Assembly: GCA_963697355.1 (NCBI GenBank)
Contig: CAVONV010000023.1
Span: forward strand, 1,240,001-1,304,000
Length of the DNA stretch: 64,000 nucleotides
Source: CAVONV01 sp963697355
GTDB taxonomy: Bacteria; Acidobacteriota; Vicinamibacteria; Marinacidobacterales; DATDRI01
Direction: 5' to 3'
Shown here: piece by piece, positions 53,903 through 62,433 of the stretch
Layout: every line of letters begins with the position of its first letter
Position numbering within the stretch: the first letter of the stretch is position 1
The notes under the pieces: model-generated
What the model was told of the DNA's origin: nothing
Databases searched by the model: none
What the model saw: the letters and a program-made list of their open reading frames with translations, nothing else
Program-made: the position numbers and the translations under genes

Positions 53903-56526
53903 GTATGGAAACGATCGAGTTCGTCCTCAACGGCAACGAAGAGCGTGTTTCCGTACGGCCGGACGAAAGCTTGCTCGAAGTGCTACGCAACCGCTGCGGT
54001 ATCTTGTCCACTAAAGACAGTTGCCAGCCCCAAGGGCAATGCGGTTCGTGCTTGGCTTTGGTCGATGGCCAACCCAAAACGACTTGTGCCGTGCCGGCCA
54101 TCAAGGTTGGCGGGAAAACAGTTCTCACGCTGGAAGGATTGAGCGATGAAGAGCGGGAGCTCATCGCTCGCTCGTTCGTGGCAGCGACGGGGATCCAGTG
54201 CGGGTTCTGTACGCCGGGTTTTGCTCTTAGAGCCAAGTGGCTTCTCGACAAGAATCCGAACCCCACGCGGGAAGAGATCGCCAAGGCCATCGACGGCCAT
54301 CTGTGCCGCTGCACGGGTTATGTGAAGATCATCGATGCCATCGAGATCATGGCGGCCGCCAAGCGTCAAGGGTACAAACCCGAGCCGTCAACGGACGGCA
54401 AGGTAGGCGGAAGGCTCGCACGCTACCAAGGGATGGAGCTCGCTTTGGGCGTTCGGCCCTATGTCGACGATCTCCAGCGACCCGACATGCTGCATGGAGC
54501 CGTGGTCCTTTCACCCCACGCTCGAGCCAAGGTCCTTCGCATCGACACTTCAAGTGCAAAGGCGCACCCCGGTGTCGAGGCCGTCGTGACGGCGGAAGAC
54601 GTTCCGGGCGAGCGTTGGTACGGCTTGATCCAAAATGACTGGCCCGGCTTCGTGGCGGTCGGCGAGGAGGTCCGTTGCGTGGGCGACATCTTGGCGGCCG
54701 TTGCGGCCAAAGATGAAGCCACGGCTCGCGAAGCGGCCGGCCTCATCGAGGTGGAGTTCGAGTTGCTCGAGCCGGTGCTCGAGCCGGAAGCGGCACTGGT
54801 CGACGATGCCCCGCGGGTCAATCCGCACCATGCCAACCTCTTGTCACGAACCCTCATCCGCCGCGGCAACCTCGATGAAGGCTTTGCCTCGAGTGCCCAT
54901 GTCGTGAGCGGTACCTGGACGACCCAACGGATCGAGCATCTATTCCTCGAGCCGGAATCCGCCTTAGCCGAACCACTTGGAGAGGACCGGCTCAAGCTGT
55001 ACACCCAAGGACAGGGGATTTTCGATGACCGCCGCCAAGTGGCCAGATTCCTAAACGTCTCCGAAGAAGATATCGAAGTCGAGCTCGTTCCCAACGGCGG
55101 CGCCTTTGGGGGCAAGGAAGACATGTCGATTCAGGCGCAAACGGCACTCCTTGCTTGGATGACAAAGCGTCCGGTCAAGCTGGCCCTCAACCGTGAAGAG
55201 TCCATTCGTCTGCATCCGAAACGTCATCCCCTCACCATGAAGTACAAGTTGGGATGCGACGGCGACGGCCGTCTTACCGCGCTCGATGCCCGCATCATCG
55301 GGGACACGGGGGCGTATGCGTCGGTGGGCGACAAAGTGTTGGAGCGAGCCGCGGGCCACGCTTCAGGTCCTTACCGAGTTCCTATTATTAATGTAGAGGC
55401 ACTCACAGTCTGCACCAACAATCCACCGGCGGGAGCCATGCGAGGCTTCGGTACCAATCAGACGCACTTCGCTCTCGAGGGCTGTATCGATCTGCTTGCG
55501 GAGAAGACCGGTATCGATGCTTGGGAAATGCGCTGGCGCAACGCCGTCGAAGTGGGAGACATGGTCACCACGGGTCAGGTACTGGAAAAATCTGTGGGTC
55601 TCAAAAAGACGCTGGCGGCTGTGAGGCTCGACTACGACAAGGCCGTGAAAGCAGGCCGAGCCGTGGGCATTGCATGCGGCATCAAGAACAGTGGGATTGG
55701 CAACGGAGCTCTCGAGTGGGGCAAAGCCCGCTTGGTCGTCGAGAAGGACGGAACCATCTCTTTGTACAACGGTTATACGGAGATGGGGCAAGGTCTCATG
55801 ACGGTTCTCATTCAATGTGCTGTAGAGGTTACCGGATTACCTCCCTCCGTTTTTCGACCGAAGGTCGATTCGACCTACGCGTTGGGTTGTGGCCAGACGA
55901 CGGGCTCACGGGCCACATTCTTTGGTGGACGGGCGGTGAAGAGCGCCGCCGAGAAACTCGAAGCCGACTTGAGAAAAGGCCAATCTCTCACGGACTTGGT
56001 CGGAAGAGTATACGCCGCGGATGTGGTCGTCGACGACACGACAGCGCCTGGACAAGACGGCGGCAAAATCAAGACGCATACGGCTTACGGTTTCGCCACA
56101 CAGGTCTGTGTCCTCGACGCCGCCGGCCGAGTGGATCACTTCGTCGCCGCCCACGATGTCGGGCGGGCCGTCAACCCGGCACTGTGTGAGGGGCAAATCG
56201 AAGGCTCGATCCACATGGGATTGGGTTACGCCCTCACCGAGGAGCTTCCTTGTCCCGGCGGCATGCCGGCCACATTCAAGCTTCGCGAGCTTGGCGTTTT
56301 GCGGGCCCGCGATATGCCCACCGTCAAGGTCATTCTCGTGGAAGAACCCGAACCGGAAGGACCGTTTGGTGCCAAGGGGGTAGGGGAGATTGGGCTCGTC
56401 CCCACGGCACCGGCCGTCGCCGGGGCGCTCGCCCGATTCGACGGGACCCGACACTACAAGCTGCCGATGAAGGATTCTCCCGCCGGCCGGGCCATGAGTG
56501 TGGGAAGAATCCGGAATAAACCGTGA
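53899..56526 (+). CDS. Fused 2Fe-2S and Mo-binding subunit of a molybdenum hydroxylase (XdhD-like)
   Basis: An 875-residue fusion. Residues 1-155 are a 2Fe-2S module (CQPQGQCGSCLALVDG, then QCGFCTPGF and LCRCTGY). Residues about 165-865 are a full Mo-binding module (LGVRPYVDDLQRPDMLHGAV, PNGGAFGGKEDMSIQAQTAL, GAMRGFGTNQTHFALEGCID, NGYTEMGQGLMTVLIQCA, VGRAVNPALCEGQIEGSIHM and FGAKGVGEIG with the catalytic-type Glu). Fusion of the two is typical of XdhD and the selenium-dependent Mo-hydroxylases found with SsnA. ATG 53905 is equally possible because its ribosome site is better placed. It shares the FAD subunit upstream. Substrate is probably a purine or similar heterocycle. Confidence 0.9.
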   Translation: MSMETIEFVLNGNEERVSVRPDESLLEVLRNRCGILSTKDSCQPQGQCGSCLALVDGQPKTTCAVPAIKVGGKTVLTLEGLSDEERELIARSFVAATGIQCGFCTPGFALRAKWLLDKNPNPTREEIAKAIDGHLCRCTGYVKIIDAIEIMAAAKRQGYKPEPSTDGKVGGRLARYQGMELALGVRPYVDDLQRPDMLHGAVVLSPHARAKVLRIDTSSAKAHPGVEAVVTAEDVPGERWYGLIQNDWPGFVAVGEEVRCVGDILAAVAAKDEATAREAAGLIEVEFELLEPVLEPEAALVDDAPRVNPHHANLLSRTLIRRGNLDEGFASSAHVVSGTWTTQRIEHLFLEPESALAEPLGEDRLKLYTQGQGIFDDRRQVARFLNVSEEDIEVELVPNGGAFGGKEDMSIQAQTALLAWMTKRPVKLALNREESIRLHPKRHPLTMKYKLGCDGDGRLTALDARIIGDTGAYASVGDKVLERAAGHASGPYRVPIINVEALTVCTNNPPAGAMRGFGTNQTHFALEGCIDLLAEKTGIDAWEMRWRNAVEVGDMVTTGQVLEKSVGLKKTLAAVRLDYDKAVKAGRAVGIACGIKNSGIGNGALEWGKARLVVEKDGTISLYNGYTEMGQGLMTVLIQCAVEVTGLPPSVFRPKVDSTYALGCGQTTGSRATFFGGRAVKSAAEKLEADLRKGQSLTDLVGRVYAADVVVDDTTAPGQDGGKIKTHTAYGFATQVCVLDAAGRVDHFVAAHDVGRAVNPALCEGQIEGSIHMGLGYALTEELPCPGGMPATFKLRELGVLRARDMPTVKVILVEEPEPEGPFGAKGVGEIGLVPTAPAVAGALARFDGTRHYKLPMKDSPAGRAMSVGRIRNKP

Positions 56527-56548
56527 TCTTCGAGCTAGCCACTGAACC

Positions 56549-58945
56549 ATGCCACCGATGAGTCGTCGTAGTCCCAACAAGTCGAAGAAGCGTAGCTTGA
56601 CGAAGCGCCCTCCTCGTCGTATTTATCTCCCCCTGGCTATTGGTGCCCTTGTTGTGCTGGGAGCGTTCCTGGTCTACCCAAGGTTGGACCGCTCGCCACC
56701 GCCTCCCCCAAAGAGTGTCATCGTTATCAGTGTCGATACGCTGCGAGCGGATCATCTCGGTTGCTACGGGTACGGGGACATACGCACTCCCCATATCGAT
56801 CGCCTTGCCGCGGAAGGCGTTCTTTTCGAGAACGTGGCGACGGTCACCCCTCTGACGCTCCCGGCCCATGCCTCGATCTTCACGGGTAGAGGGCCCCTCG
56901 ACCATGGCGTCATCGACAATTTCGGCTATCTGTTGGGTGAAGGGGAAGAAACCCTTGCCGAGGTCCTTCAGGGGCACGGATTCGTCACAGGGGGATTCGT
57001 GGGGTCCTTCGTTTTGGATTCGCGCTGGGGAGTCTCGCAGGGCTTTGGCACCTATTTCGACCGATTCGAAGCTCCGAGTGCCGCCGTGACCACCATGCAA
57101 GCCAACCAAAGATCCGGTGACGAAGTCCTGGAGCCGGCGATCCAATGGATCCGAACGCAATCCGACAAGCCCTTCTTCGCCTTTATCCATTTTTACGATC
57201 CGCACACGCCCTATGATCCGCCGGAGCCCTATCGGAGTGAATATGGCTCGGACCGCGTCGGGCGCTACGATGGTGAGGTGGCCTTTGTCGACGACTTGGT
57301 GGGTCGCCTTCTCACGATACTCGAAGACGAAGGGCTCTACGAAGACACCATGATCGTTTTCATGAGTGATCATGGGGAGTCACTGGGAGAGCACGGAGAG
57401 GATGGGCACGGGTTGTTCATTTACGATGCGACGATGCGTGTTCCCCTTGTCATCAAGTTGCCGGGAATCACGAGTGGGAGGAATGTTCGGAGTCAGGCGA
57501 GGACGATCGACGTGATGCCCACCGTGCTCGACGTGCTCGGCATTGACAGTCCAACCTCCGTGGTAGGCAGCAGTCTTCTGCCACATCTCGATGGCTCCGA
57601 TTTTGAACCAAATCTCACCGCCTACATCGAATCGCATTATGCCCGCCTTCACTTCGGTTGGGCCCCGCTCAGGGGATTGAGAGACGGTCGCTACAAGTTC
57701 GTGGAAGCGCCAAGAGGAGAGCTCTACGACTTGATAGAAGACCCGAAAGAAACGAGGAATGTGTACGACGAACAACCTGAGCTCGTTCGGCAGTATGAGG
57801 AGAAGCTCCAGGAGTATGACCGCGAACCTCCCTCGCGTGCTCAAAGCGTCGGTGTCATCGATGTTGAAACGGAGCGACGACTCCAAGCCCTCGGTTACGT
57901 CACATCATCGACGACGGTGCCCTCATCGGCGGACGATTGGCGGAACTTGGCCGACCCAAAAGACAAGATAGGGGTCTTCAATTCCGTGACAGAGGCCACC
58001 ACCCTTAATCTCATGGGAAACTTTGATGGCGCTCGCGAGCTCCTGAGCGCGGTGTTGAAGGAAGACCCCGATGTGATGTTGGCCCACACGATTCTTGGCA
58101 ACCTCTACTTGCAGCGTGGAGCTTACCGAGAAGCCAGCAGCGTATTCGATGCGGCGCTCGAAAGAGAGGCTCGGAACTTCAATGCGGCTTACGGCTTGGC
58201 ACTGGCCTACAAGGGCCTCGGGCAACTCGCCCGAGCAGAGTCCGGTTTCGAAAAGTGCCTGGAGATCGAGCCCGGCAGAGTGCGTGCCGTTTTTCAGCTC
58301 GCGGAAATACAAGTGGGTCTGGGAAGGCCTCGAGACGCAGAGCGGCTGTTGCGCGCTCATCTGGAATCACACCCAGACACGTCCTTGTACTTGACGCTGG
58401 CCGATGCCTTGCTCGTTCAGGACCAACAGCAAGAGGCGTTTCAGATCCTCGAAGAGGCTGCCACGAACGATCCCAACGATGCCTCAGTCCAGTTGAGCTT
58501 GGGAAATCTCCTCATGGGTGAGGGCGATGTGGAGGGTGCCTTACGCGCTTTCCAGAAAGCCGAGGATGTCGCACCTCGCGACGCCCATGTCCAGAACGCG
58601 CTCGGCAACGCTTTGGCACGTATGGGGCGCGATCAAGACGCACTAAGCGCGTTCCAGAGTGCCGTCGGGCTCGACCCTTCCTTTGCGCCTGCTCACAATA
58701 ACCTCGGGATCGCTCTTGCCCGAGCGGGACGCTACGCGGAGGCGGAGAAGGCCTTCCAACGGGCTATGGAAACGGATTCCGATTACGCGGAAGCTTACAA
58801 CAATCTCGGGTTCCTCTATCTGCAGGCCGGTGCCAGCGACAAGGCCGTTCCTCTCTTTCGCCGGGCGTTGGCGCTCCGGCCTGACTACCCGCAGGCAAGG
58901 GCGAACCTCGAGGCGGCGCTGCATGCTGTCGACAATCGCGATTGA
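56549..58945 (+). CDS. Membrane-anchored sulfatase-fold protein with C-terminal TPRs, threonine in place of formylglycine
   Basis: A 798-residue protein. One membrane segment at about 25-45 follows a basic start and precedes a proline-rich linker. Residues about 55-440 are an alkaline-phosphatase/sulfatase fold: the metal-binding SVDTLRADHLGCYGY (D63) and FMSDHGESLGEHGEDGHG. The usual C/S-x-P-x-R motif is T103-L-P-A-H107, so no formylglycine can form and a Thr nucleophile is likely. About seven TPRs follow (AHNNLGIALARAGRYAEAEK, AYNNLGFLYLQAGASDKAVP). It is probably a phosphatase, phosphodiesterase or phosphoethanolamine-transferase-like enzyme. It begins 22 bases after the Mo-hydroxylase and may belong to that transcript. 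Confidence 0.82.
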   Translation: MPPMSRRSPNKSKKRSLTKRPPRRIYLPLAIGALVVLGAFLVYPRLDRSPPPPPKSVIVISVDTLRADHLGCYGYGDIRTPHIDRLAAEGVLFENVATVTPLTLPAHASIFTGRGPLDHGVIDNFGYLLGEGEETLAEVLQGHGFVTGGFVGSFVLDSRWGVSQGFGTYFDRFEAPSAAVTTMQANQRSGDEVLEPAIQWIRTQSDKPFFAFIHFYDPHTPYDPPEPYRSEYGSDRVGRYDGEVAFVDDLVGRLLTILEDEGLYEDTMIVFMSDHGESLGEHGEDGHGLFIYDATMRVPLVIKLPGITSGRNVRSQARTIDVMPTVLDVLGIDSPTSVVGSSLLPHLDGSDFEPNLTAYIESHYARLHFGWAPLRGLRDGRYKFVEAPRGELYDLIEDPKETRNVYDEQPELVRQYEEKLQEYDREPPSRAQSVGVIDVETERRLQALGYVTSSTTVPSSADDWRNLADPKDKIGVFNSVTEATTLNLMGNFDGARELLSAVLKEDPDVMLAHTILGNLYLQRGAYREASSVFDAALEREARNFNAAYGLALAYKGLGQLARAESGFEKCLEIEPGRVRAVFQLAEIQVGLGRPRDAERLLRAHLESHPDTSLYLTLADALLVQDQQQEAFQILEEAATNDPNDASVQLSLGNLLMGEGDVEGALRAFQKAEDVAPRDAHVQNALGNALARMGRDQDALSAFQSAVGLDPSFAPAHNNLGIALARAGRYAEAEKAFQRAMETDSDYAEAYNNLGFLYLQAGASDKAVPLFRRALALRPDYPQARANLEAALHAVDNRD

Positions 58946-58973
58946 CTCCCGGCGGTCTTGCGACCGCCGGGAG
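58946..58973. terminator. Strong bidirectional terminator hairpin
   Basis: CTCCCGGCGGTC (58946-58957) and GACCGCCGGGAG (58962-58973) form a perfect 12-base-pair GC-rich stem with a TTGC loop. It starts right after the stop of the sulfatase-fold gene and 21 bases before the end of the convergent receptor gene. Confidence 0.8.
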
Positions 58974-58994
58974 CATGGTTAGGTCGGTCTGAAG

Positions 58995-61883
58995 TTAGAA
59001 TCGCACGCGAACGCCGAACCGAACGACCCTCGGGGAGAGGACGTCTCGGACCTTGTTCGCGGTGTCGTAGTTTTGGCGCCGCTCTCGATCCAAGACCGGA
59101 TTCGCGTTCAGCAAGTTGAAGATGTCCATCATGACGCTCACATCGCGTCGACCGAAGAAGAACGCCTTTTCGAGTCGTAAGTCCGCGTACCAGAGATTGT
59201 CGAGACGCGGCTCTCCGGTTGGCTCCAACGGGACTTCGATTCGGCCGATACCGCCGGCTCGGTTCGCGCTTTCAAATGTCTGGAGCCAAGCATAGCCTTG
59301 TCTCCCGTTCAGCTTGCCGGCCAGTCTGATTCCGTGGGGAAACTCGTACATTCCGTCGAGCCTTAGGCCCCATTTCGAGTTGATGTAGGGCTGGCCGCTG
59401 AAGAACACCTGCCCGCCCTCCCGCAGGTCGACACCGGTGGGATTGTAAATGGCATTTTGCGTCTCGTACGTTTCTTTGTGGGAGTTGATTGTAATGCCGA
59501 AGTTCATCATCCATCGATTGGAGAGACGCTTACGACCCGTAAACTCGAGGCCCTGGTACGTTTGGTGGTAGTCGTTCCAGTTGGGAAGGAATTCGCCTAC
59601 GGCCTCATAGCCGGGCCCCAGCTCGTAGTAGGTGACGGTCCGTCCCTCAAAGTCCTCGGTAGCGGGGACGAAGGCGCTCGATGGAATGCCTACGAAAGGC
59701 CGAGCGGGCCCATTGCGGTAAGCTTTATGGTAATAATCCCACTGCAGCATGTTACTGAAACGCTTGTAGATGTAGTTGACTCCGAAGGAGAAATCGGGGA
59801 TGAGCTCTCTTTCGGCACCGACGATGAACTCGTCGTTGACGGGCGCGGAGAGATTGGGGTCCCTTTGGTTGGGAGACACCAGGCTGTCGGGATTCGACGG
59901 ATCGAAGTTGCGTGTGTAGTAGACCGTGTCTGGATCGATCTCGTTTCTCTGCACGTTACCGTCCCCGTTGAGATCCACCCAGGGGAGATCCATTTCTGAG
60001 ACGCTGGCCGGATTGAAGTCGGATACCAAGTAGTAGAGATCGAGAAGATCGTAGTAGCGCCCGTAGCTGGCTTTGACAATGGTTTTCCCGTCTCCCGTGA
60101 GGTCGTAGGTGAATCCGAGGCGCGGTGAGAGATTCTTCCAGATGAGAGGCTCTTCGTCGCCTGGATAGACGACGGCCGGCATCAAGTCGGGGGCCACCAT
60201 GTTGGCGGGAACCTGTGACTCGTTGTTTATCCCTTTCTGGTGGTCGTAGCGGAGCCCCACCTTCAGCGTCATGTTGCCCTTGGTGTAGATGTCCTGGAAA
60301 TGTAGCGCCCAGAACGTCCCTTCGTAGTTCACGGCTTTGTTTCGGTACATCCATACTTCGAGCGGCTCGCCGCCGTCGCTGACCGCCCAAGCGTCCCCAC
60401 CGTAAGTCGTAAAGGACTCAACGGGTGCTTTTTTGAATTGAAAGCCGAACTTGAACTCGTGGTCGCCACCGAGGGCGTTGGCGAGAAAGTAGTTGCCGTC
60501 GAAATTGGCAATATGGTTGGGCCGGACGGTGTAGTAGTCGAGATAGGAATCGGCATAAGCACCGGTACTGTAGTCGTACTTTGCTTGAATCTCGCGTAGG
60601 CTCGGGTCTTGATAGTCCAAAGCGAACGACATGTCCAAGTAGGCGTAGCGGCCGGTGAAGAGCAGGTTGTCGTTCACGATATGGGTATCTTCGAACTTGT
60701 AGAGGTAGCTCGGACCGCTCTGCCTCCAGGTCGTCTCGAGGGGTCTCGTATCGGCTGCACCCCGCGTACCCCGCGTCTTGTTGTTGTAAGCAAACAAGAA
60801 GTTGAACTTGTTCTTCGGTGTGATTTGAAGGTTGAACTTGACGTTGGAGTTTCTGAGCATCGTGGGGTCGTTCTCTAAGCAAGCAGGATCGTCTAAATCG
60901 GCGCACCCGGGTATGTAGAATCCGAGTGTTCCCTTGCTGATATCTTGGACGCCGTAGTCACCCCAGATCCACGCACGATCTCTAAGGATGGGGCCGCCCA
61001 CGTCGATGCCGTAGTCAAGAATCTTCTTGATGGGAGCCCCTGCACCCGCGCCCTGGTCGCGAAGATCATCGTCGATGTTGCTGCCCTGAAGTTGGTGGCC
61101 GGTCCCGTAGAAAGACCCTTGGCCCTTCCAGGCGTTGGTGCCTTGCTTGATGATGAAGTTGATGCCCGTGCCCGAGGTCTGCTGAGAGGGGTCTTGACCG
61201 CCCGTGGTGATGTTCATTTCCTCGAAAGCACCGAAGTCGAAGTAGAAGGGTGTAGCGCCCGCAGCGCCCATGTCGGTGATGTTGACTCCGTCATACACCC
61301 ATTGGTTTTGAGCAAAGTCAGTGCCACGGTTGTAGAAACCGGATTGTTGACCCGATTCGTTGCCGCCTACGTTTTGACGGTCCATGAGCATCCCCGGCGT
61401 TTGCTCCAATATGACCCAGGGGTCGCGAGCTGAGGGGATGTTCTCCAGGCGTTCGTTGTCGAACGCTTGCGGGATCCCTGTCTCACGGACATCGACGACC
61501 GGAGATTCGCTCGAGACGGTCACCGTCTCCGAGACCTGGGCAAGAGCCAATTCCGCGTTGATTGTTTGCGTCGCGCCGGACTGCAAGATCACATTCTCGC
61601 GGATCAGCGTCTGAAAGCCCGGCATCTCGAACGTTACCGTGTAGGTTCCGATGGCAAGCTCAGCGAAACGATAGGAGCCCGTTTCTGACGTCAGGGCAGT
61701 TTGCGGCTGCAGAAGAACTTCCGAGTTGATCGTGACGGTCGTGCCGGGAAGGACGGCACCCGTTTGGTCCTGCACTCTACCGACGATGCTGCCGGTATAG
61801 GCTTGTGCGAATAAAGCTGCTCCGATACCCAGAAAAAGGCCGAGGGCCAAGAATAGGGTAAGCGGACGTTGGATATGGGTCAT
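58995..61883 (-). CDS. TonB-dependent receptor with N-terminal carboxypeptidase-regulatory-like domain
   Basis: A 962-residue outer-membrane receptor. ATG 61883 has AAAGGAGG upstream and a signal peptide (LTLFLALGLFLGIGAALFAQ); the frame upstream is not coding. Residues about 28-110 are a CarboxypepD_reg-like beta-sandwich (GSIVGRVQDQTGAVLPGTTV, GSYRFAELAIGTYTVTFEMP). The plug domain (NIPSARDPWVILEQTPGMLM, WVYDGVNITDMGA) and a 22-strand-type barrel follow, ending in VRFGVRVRF with a terminal Phe. It belongs to the large Oar-like family of acidobacteria, importers or adhesins for peptides and glycans. No TonB or ExbBD gene is nearby. It is convergent with the sulfatase-fold gene. Confidence 0.93.
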   Translation of the reverse strand: MTHIQRPLTLFLALGLFLGIGAALFAQAYTGSIVGRVQDQTGAVLPGTTVTINSEVLLQPQTALTSETGSYRFAELAIGTYTVTFEMPGFQTLIRENVILQSGATQTINAELALAQVSETVTVSSESPVVDVRETGIPQAFDNERLENIPSARDPWVILEQTPGMLMDRQNVGGNESGQQSGFYNRGTDFAQNQWVYDGVNITDMGAAGATPFYFDFGAFEEMNITTGGQDPSQQTSGTGINFIIKQGTNAWKGQGSFYGTGHQLQGSNIDDDLRDQGAGAGAPIKKILDYGIDVGGPILRDRAWIWGDYGVQDISKGTLGFYIPGCADLDDPACLENDPTMLRNSNVKFNLQITPKNKFNFLFAYNNKTRGTRGAADTRPLETTWRQSGPSYLYKFEDTHIVNDNLLFTGRYAYLDMSFALDYQDPSLREIQAKYDYSTGAYADSYLDYYTVRPNHIANFDGNYFLANALGGDHEFKFGFQFKKAPVESFTTYGGDAWAVSDGGEPLEVWMYRNKAVNYEGTFWALHFQDIYTKGNMTLKVGLRYDHQKGINNESQVPANMVAPDLMPAVVYPGDEEPLIWKNLSPRLGFTYDLTGDGKTIVKASYGRYYDLLDLYYLVSDFNPASVSEMDLPWVDLNGDGNVQRNEIDPDTVYYTRNFDPSNPDSLVSPNQRDPNLSAPVNDEFIVGAERELIPDFSFGVNYIYKRFSNMLQWDYYHKAYRNGPARPFVGIPSSAFVPATEDFEGRTVTYYELGPGYEAVGEFLPNWNDYHQTYQGLEFTGRKRLSNRWMMNFGITINSHKETYETQNAIYNPTGVDLREGGQVFFSGQPYINSKWGLRLDGMYEFPHGIRLAGKLNGRQGYAWLQTFESANRAGGIGRIEVPLEPTGEPRLDNLWYADLRLEKAFFFGRRDVSVMMDIFNLLNANPVLDRERRQNYDTANKVRDVLSPRVVRFGVRVRF

Positions 61884-62116
61884 ACCCGCCTCCTTTAGGT
61901 CGTGTTGAACTCGTCTACGCCCCGGGTATGTCCGCACTCCCTCACTATCTCGTCAGGATGTAGAGCAATAGGCGTGCCTGGAAGGACTGAGACCCCATCT
62001 ACATTTCAGAATCGGGGCGGCGGCATCATTTTAGTGAAGCAGTCATAGGGAGTTCTGCGGGGCGAATGCATCAACAAGGTCTGTGTCGGATGGCATCGGC
62101 AGCGCCGTTTCTCTAC

Positions 62117-62144
62117 ATCGAGATCCATGATCATGGATCTCGAT
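62117..62144. repeat. Perfect 28-base palindrome
   Basis: The half-site ATCGAGATCCATGA is followed directly by its exact reverse complement. It lies in the 550-base gap between the divergent receptor and SsnA-like genes. Perfect palindromes of this length are rare by chance; it may be an operator or extruding hairpin. Apart from this and the small frame at 62254, the gap shows nothing else. Confidence 0.75.
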
Positions 62145-62253
62145 CCAGCATGTCGGAGCGGTTTTGATTTTTTGAACAACAATTCAAAACTTTGAAGCAA
62201 CGCTCTTTGCGATGTTTCTTTGCACGACAAAAAGGATGGATTATTATCCAAAA

Positions 62254-62431
62254 ATGAATGGCCTGCCGGCCCGTATTCCTCCTCCGCCCAAGGTTGCTGC
62301 ACTCAGCGCCGTCCTCATCGGTTTTCTCGCGTTGGGGAGTTGTTATTGATGAAGACGGGGACCGGGCGAGCTACAATCTCTACCGCGCGAAAGTCAATGC
62401 GTTGTTGCAGAAGATTGAAAAAGAGAGGTAA
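62254..62431 (+). pseudogene. Possible small lipoprotein with frameshift
   Basis: Two frames join to a 58-residue protein. MNGLPARIPPPPKVAALSAV, then GFLALGSC is a lipoprotein-like signal ending in TAT TGA. One base further on, the other frame reads IDEDGDRASYNLYRAKVNAL and LQKIEKER, ending TAA two bases before the aminohydrolase start. The total of 178 bases implies one extra base near 62349. No good ribosome site lies at the ATG. It is recorded because the amphipathic tail looks coding, but it could be chance. Confidence 0.35.
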
Positions 62432-62433
62432 GC

